A DNA stretch of 8,785 nucleotides. Source: Gemmatimonadales bacterium UBA4718 (GTDB lineage: Bacteria > Gemmatimonadota > Gemmatimonadetes > Gemmatimonadales > Gemmatimonadaceae). The number at the start of each line of letters is the position of its first letter. Position 1 is the stretch's first letter. Under the pieces are notes generated by a model that worked only from the letters and a program-made list of their open reading frames with translations, did not search any database and was not told the DNA's origin. Below, one piece after another: positions 1 to 5,494 of the stretch. The stretch spans positions 5,188 through 13,972 of the forward strand of contig DHJO01000149.1 of the NCBI GenBank assembly GCA_002404375.1. Reading direction: 5' to 3'. Position numbers and translations under genes: made by a program.

Positions 1-1293
1 CCCGAGAACCTTCTCGCGCTCGAGGCGATTCTCGAACCCCTGGGTCAGTCTCTGATACGCGCCAACTCCGGTGCTGAAGCGCTCAAGCAGGTTCTCGCAG
101 CGGAGTTCGCCGCGATACTTCTCGACGTCCAGATGCCGGGGATGAACGGTTTCGAAGTGGCGGAGATCATCAAGTCGCGTGAGAAATCGCGCACCATCCC
201 GATCATCTTTCTGAGCGCGATCAGCAAGGAAGACGCGTACGTGTTCAAGGGATATTCGATGGGCGCGGTGGACTACGTGTTCAAGCCGTTCAATCCCGAT
301 GTCCTCAGATCGAAGGTGGCAGTGTTCGTGGATCTCTATCTCAAGCAGGGTGAGATCCAGCGGCAGGGTGACCTGCTGCGCGAAAGCCAGAAGCGTGAGC
401 TCGAGCTAGAGCATCGGACTTCGCTTCTGGAAGCCGAGGCGCGGTCGGCGGCCAAGCTGTCGCAGATGAACGATGAGCTGCACCGTCGCCAGGTCGCGCT
501 CGAACAGGCGATGGGTGCGCGCAACAGGTTCTATGCTTCAATGAGCCATGAGCTGCGAACGCCAATCAATGCCGTCATCGGCTACAGTACGCTGATGCTG
601 GACAACATCTACGGTCCGCTGAACGCCAAGCAGAAGGAAGGATTGCAGCGCACGCTCAAGGCGGCGCGGCATCTGCTCGAGCTGGTAAACGATGTGCTCG
701 ACCTGTCCAAGATCGAGGCTGGGAAAATCGAGCTCTCGCTGCAGCCGGTGGTGTTCCCGGCGCTGATCGATGACCTTTTCGTCACCGTGCGGCCGCTCGC
801 CGATGAGTATGGCTCTACCCTCGCGCTCGACATGGAGGGCGAGCCGTTCAACATTGTGAGCGACCCGCGGCGCGTGAGGCAGATCCTGCTCAACCTGCTG
901 TCGAACGCGATCAAGTTTGGCGAGGGCAAGCCAATCCGCGTCGCGTGCAAACAGTGCGAGGACAAGGGTGTAGAAATAGAGGTAGTCGACGAAGGAGTCG
1001 GGATCGCGAAGGAAGACATCGCGCGCATCTTCGAGGAGTTCGTCCAGGTCTCGGAATCGAAGCAGCCGGGTACTGGCCTGGGCCTCCCCATTTCGAGACG
1101 ACTGGCTCACCTGTTAGATGGCTCGCTGACCGTTTGCTCGACACCCGGGCAAGGCAGCTCCTTCCGTCTCGCCCTGCCGGCCTCTCTAGAGGACGACATG
1201 GCGCCGACTGCGGGTTATCCGCCGCTAGAGCGACCTAACTCCACCGTACGTTTGGCACAGACCCTGCCCTCTATGGTAGTGCCGTCGCCTTAA
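1..1293 (+). CDS. Receiver-histidine kinase hybrid, 5' end cut by window edge
   Basis: This is a cytoplasmic two-component kinase. It would autophosphorylate a histidine and pass the phosphate to an aspartate. The frame is open from base 1, so the start lies to the left; 430 residues are visible. A receiver domain covers about residues 1-110 and has phosphoacceptor D42 (LLDVQMPG), S72 and K95 (FKPF). The usual N-terminal acidic pair lies outside the window. A charged helical linker, probably coiled coil, spans about 110-178. The HisKA H-box SHELRTP has H183. The ATPase domain shows N-box N298/N302, G1 D330-x-G-x-G334, F-box F344/F347 and G2 G357-x-G-x-G361. The last 35 or so residues are a Pro/Ser-rich tail with no domain I recognise. 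No transmembrane segment is visible, so the input may come through a partner or through residues outside the window. All catalytic boxes seen are intact. The signal and the target are unknown. Confidence 0.95.
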   Translation, partial: PENLLALEAILEPLGQSLIRANSGAEALKQVLAAEFAAILLDVQMPGMNGFEVAEIIKSREKSRTIPIIFLSAISKEDAYVFKGYSMGAVDYVFKPFNPDVLRSKVAVFVDLYLKQGEIQRQGDLLRESQKRELELEHRTSLLEAEARSAAKLSQMNDELHRRQVALEQAMGARNRFYASMSHELRTPINAVIGYSTLMLDNIYGPLNAKQKEGLQRTLKAARHLLELVNDVLDLSKIEAGKIELSLQPVVFPALIDDLFVTVRPLADEYGSTLALDMEGEPFNIVSDPRRVRQILLNLLSNAIKFGEGKPIRVACKQCEDKGVEIEVVDEGVGIAKEDIARIFEEFVQVSESKQPGTGLGLPISRRLAHLLDGSLTVCSTPGQGSSFRLALPASLEDDMAPTAGYPPLERPNSTVRLAQTLPSMVVPSP

Positions 1294-1308
1294 GCGGGGG
1301 TCAATCCT

Positions 1309-1313
1309 GGAGG
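1309..1313 (+). promoter_or_regulatory. Shine-Dalgarno site of the glycine-zipper lipoprotein gene
   Basis: GGAGG lies 7 bases before the ATG at 1321. It fixes that start and is the best ribosome binding site in the window. The genes at 2214, 2685, 5495 and 7845 have no comparable site. Confidence 0.85.
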
Positions 1314-1320
1314 CTCTAAA

Positions 1321-1806
1321 ATGTTCAAAAAGTTACTAATTCTTCCGGCCGCGGCTCTCGCTTTCGCCTGCTCGAAGGGCGACAATCAGACCGCTGCGGA
1401 TAGCGCGTTGAATTCTGATCTGTCCACCGCCGCAGCGAGCCGGCCGTACACGCCGCTCGATAGCATCACTGCCGCTGAGCGTGCTGGAACGGCGACGTCC
1501 ACCGCGGCGCTGAGGAGCAACGCGACGACGCCTCGCACCGTTTACCGGGCGCCAGTCCGTCGCACGACCACCACTCGTCGGAGCTCGTCGGGCGGAACAT
1601 ATTCTTCGGCCCCGGTCTATAGCGCTCCTGCTCCTGCGCCAGTGGAAGTCAAGCACACCAAGCGTGACGCCGCGATTGGCGCCGGCGCTGGTGCTGTGAT
1701 CGGCGCGGTCGCCGGCCGCAGCGTGAAGGGCGCGATTATCGGTGGCGCAGCCGGAGCGATCCTCGGCGGCATCGTCGGTAACAACGTCGACAAGACTAAG
1801 AAGTAA
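1321..1806 (+). CDS. Small glycine-zipper lipoprotein
   Basis: This 161-residue protein is probably exported and membrane-associated. It has a basic start (MFKK), a hydrophobic stretch at residues 5-16 and a cysteine at 17 in the context AFAC. That is an acceptable but not ideal lipobox, because -3 is Ala rather than Leu. Residues 20-110 are low-complexity, rich in Ala, Thr, Ser, Arg and Pro, and include runs of TTTT and SSS. Residues 118-155 form a glycine zipper, with Gly or Ala at regular small-residue spacing in two hydrophobic halves separated by a short RSVKG turn. This matches the general glycine-zipper / 17-kDa surface antigen type found in outer-membrane lipoproteins. Family knowledge gives no defined reaction; roles in envelope structure or stress are only suggested. 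The gene starts 27 bases after the kinase gene and is followed by a strong terminator, so it may be the last gene of the kinase operon. Confidence 0.8.
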   Translation: MFKKLLILPAAALAFACSKGDNQTAADSALNSDLSTAAASRPYTPLDSITAAERAGTATSTAALRSNATTPRTVYRAPVRRTTTTRRSSSGGTYSSAPVYSAPAPAPVEVKHTKRDAAIGAGAGAVIGAVAGRSVKGAIIGGAAGAILGGIVGNNVDKTKK

Positions 1807-1830
1807 GAGCTGCCCGCTCGAACTTCGGAG

Positions 1831-1870
1831 AGCCTCCCGCACCAGTCATGGTGCGGGGGGCTTTTTCTTT
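1831..1870 (+). terminator. Rho-independent terminator after the lipoprotein gene
   Basis: A 14-bp stem (1831-1844 with 1849-1862) has a single G-T wobble and a GTCA loop. It is followed by a T-rich run, TTTTTCTTT, at 1862-1870. It begins 24 bases after the stop codon at 1806 and should end the kinase/lipoprotein transcript. Confidence 0.88.
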
Positions 1871-1878
1871 GCGAAACC

Positions 1879-1898
1879 GCAACTGAACGGGTGCGAGT
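1879..1898 (+). repeat. 20-bp repeat, copy 1 (direct)
   Basis: The 20 bases beginning GCAACTGAACGG are identical to 1930-1949 and are the exact reverse complement of 2092-2111. This copy lies 51 bases upstream of copy 2 (start to start), just after the terminator and outside the fold-back element. Confidence 0.9.
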
Positions 1899-1929
1899 AC
1901 ACTGGCATCTCGGCGGATCGAGATTAGAA

Positions 1930-1949
1930 GCAACTGAACGGGTGCGAGT
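1930..1949 (+). repeat. 20-bp repeat, copy 2 (left outer arm)
   Basis: Identical over 20 bases to 1879-1898, and pairs perfectly with 2092-2111. It forms the left end of the fold-back element. Confidence 0.9.
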
Positions 1950-2091
1950 CGCCAGTAGCACAGGCGGCAGTTCTCAGTTCACTACGCCCAGACGTCAATA
2001 CTGGCGTTAGGGCACAAGCAGTCGCTCCGAACGCCATGGGGATAAGTCAGGGTGTAGTGAACTCGCAACTAACAGCGACGCATCTCTGACA

Positions 2092-2111
2092 ACTCGCACC
2101 CGTTCAGTTGC
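2092..2111 (-). repeat. 20-bp repeat, copy 3 (inverted, right outer arm)
   Basis: Exact reverse complement of copies 1 and 2. It lies 142 bases after the end of copy 2 and about 100 bases before the next gene, so it could pair with either direct copy. Confidence 0.9.
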
Positions 2112-2176
2112 ATTTGCAGTTGCCGTTCATCGGGTCACGCGTCGCTCATTTACGACAGATTTCGTATCGGTTCTGC

Positions 2177-2205
2177 TTGTGTTCCTTCCCGTAGTGCCTT
2201 ACGAT
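2177..2205 (+). promoter_or_regulatory. Candidate promoter for the receiver-sucA run
   Basis: TTGTGT (2177-2182) and TACGAT (2200-2205) are 17 bases apart and resemble sigma-70-type -35 and -10 boxes. Transcription would begin near 2212, at or just before the ATG at 2214, giving an almost leaderless message. That fits the lack of any Shine-Dalgarno sequence before this start. The match is modest and was read by eye. Confidence 0.35.
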
Positions 2206-2213
2206 CAACGGCC

Positions 2214-2675
2214 ATGTCTGTAAACTCAGTTCAAGCGGCTCCGCAGAAAGAAGCTGTACCTCTCCGCGCACTGTGCATTGCGCGCCATTGCTTTTTGAGC
2301 GAGCACATCGCACGGTATTTCGCCTGTATGGGCGTCATTACTTCCGAGGTCGTTGGACTCGATGCGGCGGTCGAGGCCGCGCGACGCACGTCGCCCGATG
2401 TGATCATCTGCGACTACGACCTCCTGGCGACCATTCCGCTCGAAAAGTGGGAGCGCGACGAGCTGCTCTCCAATACCCCCGTGATTGCGGTGAGCCTTAC
2501 GCGCCACTCTCAGGAACTGCACCTGCTGGACGTCAATGGGATTGCCGGCTTTCTCTATCTGCCGACTCTGGAGAGCGGCCCCGCGCTCAAGATTCTGCGT
2601 GCGGCTGCGGCCCGCTCGAAGTACAGCCTCCCCCACCCTCTTAACACAGCGCCAAGGGCAGTAGAGCGCGGTTAA
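2214..2675 (+). CDS. Atypical receiver-like (CheY-fold) protein
   Basis: This is a 153-residue soluble protein. Residues about 17-135 follow the alternating strand/helix pattern of a response-regulator receiver, with no output domain after it. The strand-3 aspartate is present (D67 in VIICDYD) and so is the strand-4 serine (S94 in VIAVSLT). Two key features are missing. The acidic pair after strand 1, which binds magnesium, is replaced by A-R-H (residues 23-25). The conserved lysine before the cis-proline is L116 (YLPT in place of xKP). Ordinary aspartyl phosphorylation is therefore doubtful; the protein may work as a pseudo-receiver through protein binding. The N-terminal 16 residues look disordered. 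The ATG at 2214 has no ribosome binding site; I chose it because the protein lengthens little upstream and it fits the promoter candidate. The gene ends 9 bases before sucA, which suggests co-expression. Its partner is unknown. Confidence 0.75.
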   Translation: MSVNSVQAAPQKEAVPLRALCIARHCFLSEHIARYFACMGVITSEVVGLDAAVEAARRTSPDVIICDYDLLATIPLEKWERDELLSNTPVIAVSLTRHSQELHLLDVNGIAGFLYLPTLESGPALKILRAAAARSKYSLPHPLNTAPRAVERG

Positions 2676-2684
2676 ATTTAGAGC

Positions 2685-5474
2685 ATGAGCTCTGACCCGA
2701 TCACGGGCGTCTTCAACGACGGATACATAAGCGAAGCATACGAAGCCTATCGGCGCGACCCGGCGTCGGTGGACGAATCGTGGCGACAATTCTTCCGGTT
2801 CGCCGAGAGTCTGAGCGGCGCCCTGCCCCTCACGGCAGGAGAGACGCCGGTGACTGCACGGGTCGATCCCGACCTGCTCAGAAAGGTGGCTGGCGCAGCA
2901 AAGCTCGTCGATGCGATCCGCAATTTCGGCCACCTCGCCGTCCCACTGGATCCGCTCGGCACGCCGCCCGGCGGAACTCCCGAGCTGACGCCCGAATTTC
3001 ATGGCCTCAGTGAGCAAGATCTACAAAGGATTCCCGCGGAGGCTCTCGGTGGCGAGGGGGGAACCGCAGCAGACGTAGTCGCCAGCCTCCGGGAGTTCTA
3101 TTCATCGCGAATCGGCTTCGAGATCGCGCACCTTGGCAAATTCGACGAACGCGAGTGGCTGCGAGAGGAGATCGAAAGCGGGCGTCTCAACGCGCCGCTC
3201 AGCGTAGAAGACAAGCGCGCGATTCTGCAGCGTCTCACCGAAGTCGACGGGCTCGAGCGCTTCCTCGGCCGCGCGTATCAGGGGTACAAGCGCTTCTCCA
3301 TCGAGGGTGGGGACATCCTTGTTCCGATGCTCGACGTCGCGATCGAAGCCGCAGCGACGCACGGGACGCGTGAGATCGACCTTGCGATGGCCCATCGTGG
3401 CCGCATCAACGTTCTCGCCCACACACTTGGCAAGCCGTACGCGACGATCTTCGAGGAATTCGAAGGCAAGCACGCGACGACCAACGCGGTGAGTGAAACC
3501 GGGGACGTGAAATACCACCTGGGAGCTCGCGGAACGAGACAGACGGCGAATGGCGCTGAAGTCGATATCGTGCTGATTCCGAATCCAAGCCACCTCGAAG
3601 TGGTGAACCCAGTGCTCGAGGGAGTTGCGCGCGCTCGGCAGGTTCTGGCGGGCGACGGAACGAGAGACGAATCGGCGGTCCTTCCTGTCTGCGTCCATGG
3701 CGACGCGGCGTTCCCCGGCGAGGGAGTGGTAGCCGAGACCTTCAATCTTTCGGGCCTCGAAGGGTTCAGCACAGGCGGGACACTTCACGTCATCGTCAAC
3801 AATCAGGTTGGATTCACGACCGATCCGATCGACGGGCGCTCGACGCACTACGCCAGCGATCTCGCCAAGGGATTCGAGGTGCCGATCATTCACGTCAACG
3901 CCGATGACGCGGAATCGTGCGTGCACGTGACGAGACTTGGAATCGAGTATCGCGCGAAGTTCGGCAAGGATTTTCTGATCGATGTCGTCGGCTACCGGCG
4001 TCACGGGCACAATGAGACCGACGAGCCGTCCTTCACGCAGCCGGAGCTGTACAAGAAAATTCGCTCGCATCCTTCGCCGCGCGAGGTCTGGGGCATTCGC
4101 CTCGTCGCCGAGGGAGTCGTTACCGATGCTGAAGTAAAGAAGCTCGACGCCGATGCGGCGGCGAACTTCGATCGCATCCAGACGGCGATGAAGAGTGGGG
4201 AGATCCATCCGCCCGAGCACCGGGCGCCCAAAGAAGGCGAGGCGGATCTGTCGGCTGCGAGCGCGGATACAGGAGTCGATGCTGATCGCTTGCGCGCGCT
4301 GAATGAGCGTCTTCTCAAGTGGCCGTCGACGCTGAAGGTGAATCCGCGGCTGGCCAAGACCCTGGCGCGGCGCGCGGAGGCGATGGGTGACGCTGGCGGC
4401 ATCGACTGGGGACACGCGGAGGCGCTCGCATTCGCCTCGCTTCTCACGGATGGTACGTCGATCCGTCTTACGGGGCAGGACGCCGAGCGCGCGACGTTCT
4501 CGCATCGGCAGGCTGTGCTGCACGATGCCGAGTCGGGCGAGATCTACGTTCCTCTCGCGCACGTCGCGGACGGAGCGAAGCACGGCCGGTTCGAGATCTA
4601 CAACAGCCCGCTCTCGGAAACAGCTGTGCTCGGATTCGAGTACGGGTACAGCACGGCTGCCGAGGACACGCTGGTGTTGTGGGAAGCGCAGTATGGGGAT
4701 TTCGTGAACGTCGCACAGCCGATCATCGATCAGTTCATCGCCGCCGATCGCGCCAAGTGGGGGCAGGATTCATCGGTGGTGCTACTGCTTCCGCACGGGT
4801 ACGAGGGACAGGGGCCCGAGCATTCGAGCGCGCGCCTCGAGAGATTTCTCCAGCTTTGCGCCGAAGGGAATCAGCGTGTCGCCTATCCTTCGACGCCGGC
4901 GCAATACTTTCACATTCTGAGACGCCAGGCGGCGTTGGCCGAGCGTCGTCCGCTGATTCTGATGCAGCCCAAGAGCCTGTTGCGGATGCCCGAGGCTGCG
5001 TCGAGACTCACCGAGCTGACGAGCGGCCAATTCCGGGCGGTGATCGACGATCCGGTCGCGTCGCAGACGCGCGATGCGATAACGCGACTCGTGTTCTGCA
5101 CCGGGAAGGTCTACTACGATCTCGCGGCCAAGCGCGCGCCACATATTGCGATCGTGAGAATCGAGGAGCTGTATCCCTGGCCGGGAAGTCAGGTGGCGCA
5201 GATCGTCGATCTGTATCCGGCGATCGAGGAAGTCATCTGGGCGCAGGAAGAGCCGAAGAACCAGGGCGCGTGGACGTACGTCGCGCCGCGGCTCCGCATG
5301 TCGACAGGGAACGCGCTGCCGACCCGATACGTCGGTCGTCCCGATCGCGCGAGCCCCGCGGAGGGATACGCCGAGTCGCACAAGAAGGAGCAGGAGCGCA
5401 TCGTCACCGATGTGAATGCGCCGGTGCAGCAGGCATCGGGCGCGAAACGTCGCGGCATGGCGCTCAAATCCTGA
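2685..5474 (+). CDS. sucA: 2-oxoglutarate dehydrogenase E1 component
   Basis: SucA is the thiamine-diphosphate-dependent subunit that decarboxylates 2-oxoglutarate and passes the succinyl group to the lipoyl arm of E2 in the TCA cycle. The length, 929 residues, is close to the roughly 933 of the E. coli enzyme. The N-terminal 45 residues (YISEAYEAYRRDP, then WRQFF) match the segment that binds E2. Active-site landmarks are MAHRGR with H237 and DVKYHLG with H278. The ThDP/Mg motif begins at GDAAF (G339-D340) and ends at N372-N373. The pyrimidine-binding domain starts near D574, with GQDAERATFSHR from about 597 and the cofactor-activating glutamate E652 in FEYGYS. The C-terminal domain shows AQEEPKNQGAW at 853-863. 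It lacks the fused E2-like N-terminus of actinobacterial KgdA enzymes. The ATG at 2685 gives the expected N-terminus; with only weak AGAG upstream, translation may be coupled to the preceding gene. No E2 or E3 gene is adjacent. Confidence 0.97.
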   Translation: MSSDPITGVFNDGYISEAYEAYRRDPASVDESWRQFFRFAESLSGALPLTAGETPVTARVDPDLLRKVAGAAKLVDAIRNFGHLAVPLDPLGTPPGGTPELTPEFHGLSEQDLQRIPAEALGGEGGTAADVVASLREFYSSRIGFEIAHLGKFDEREWLREEIESGRLNAPLSVEDKRAILQRLTEVDGLERFLGRAYQGYKRFSIEGGDILVPMLDVAIEAAATHGTREIDLAMAHRGRINVLAHTLGKPYATIFEEFEGKHATTNAVSETGDVKYHLGARGTRQTANGAEVDIVLIPNPSHLEVVNPVLEGVARARQVLAGDGTRDESAVLPVCVHGDAAFPGEGVVAETFNLSGLEGFSTGGTLHVIVNNQVGFTTDPIDGRSTHYASDLAKGFEVPIIHVNADDAESCVHVTRLGIEYRAKFGKDFLIDVVGYRRHGHNETDEPSFTQPELYKKIRSHPSPREVWGIRLVAEGVVTDAEVKKLDADAAANFDRIQTAMKSGEIHPPEHRAPKEGEADLSAASADTGVDADRLRALNERLLKWPSTLKVNPRLAKTLARRAEAMGDAGGIDWGHAEALAFASLLTDGTSIRLTGQDAERATFSHRQAVLHDAESGEIYVPLAHVADGAKHGRFEIYNSPLSETAVLGFEYGYSTAAEDTLVLWEAQYGDFVNVAQPIIDQFIAADRAKWGQDSSVVLLLPHGYEGQGPEHSSARLERFLQLCAEGNQRVAYPSTPAQYFHILRRQAALAERRPLILMQPKSLLRMPEAASRLTELTSGQFRAVIDDPVASQTRDAITRLVFCTGKVYYDLAAKRAPHIAIVRIEELYPWPGSQVAQIVDLYPAIEEVIWAQEEPKNQGAWTYVAPRLRMSTGNALPTRYVGRPDRASPAEGYAESHKKEQERIVTDVNAPVQQASGAKRRGMALKS

Positions 5475-5494
5475 GCATTGATCTTCCGACAACA

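Larger units (their letters stand above)
1930..2111. repeat. 182-bp fold-back element with three concentric inverted repeats
   Basis: The outer arms are a perfect 20-bp inverted repeat (1930-1949 with 2092-2111). The middle arms, 1976-1989 and 2050-2063, match at 13 of 14 bases, and the one difference still allows G-T pairing. The inner arms, TGGCGTT at 2002-2008 and AACGCCA at 2030-2036, match at 7 of 7. The three centres are 2020.5, 2019.5 and 2019, so the arms are nested on one axis around a 21-base loop. The unpaired intervals on the two sides are nearly equal (26 and 28, then 12 and 13 bases). I see no transposase gene and no target-site duplication at the ends. Possible readings are a non-autonomous mobile element (MITE-like), a decayed palindrome, or a structured DNA/RNA site. 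The pairing is read directly; the nature of the element is inferred. Confidence 0.85.
1871..2213. other. Gene-free interval between two transcription units
   Basis: This 343-base stretch between the terminator and the receiver-like gene holds the three 20-bp repeats, the fold-back element and a weak promoter candidate. It contains no coding frame I would defend. GC here is about 52-60% by hand count in 60-base blocks, lower than in neighbouring coding sequence. After the last repeat, 2112-2170 shows nothing clear. Confidence 0.8.

Noticed and set aside
1252..1280. A promoter inside the kinase 3' end for the lipoprotein gene
   Set aside because: TTGGCA is only 14 bases from TATGGT, and a 17-base spacing gives a poor -10 box (GGTAGT), so I could not support it.
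1879..2111. The three 20-bp repeats as a CRISPR array
   Set aside because: One copy is inverted, the spacings are 31 and 142 bases, and no cas genes are present.
1930..2111. The fold-back element as an integron attC site
   Set aside because: It is longer than typical attC sites, the expected GTTRRRY and RYYYAAC core pair is not present in the right places, and there is no cassette array or integrase.
2117..2146. A degenerate fourth copy of the 20-bp repeat, and an 8-bp inverted match (2074-2081 with 2139-2146)
   Set aside because: The similarity needs gaps and covers few bases, and an 8-bp inverted match is expected about once by chance in an interval of this size.
3102..4583. A 493-codon open frame on the minus strand inside sucA
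   Set aside because: It lies wholly opposite a gene with clear catalytic motifs, and its translation is Arg-rich and without any recognisable domain. Long antisense frames are expected in GC-rich coding sequence.
4679..5494. N-terminal extension of the PIG-L frame by 272 codons into sucA
   Set aside because: The extension is Arg/Gly-rich shadow sequence of sucA in another frame. The signal peptide at the ATG at 5495 marks the real start.
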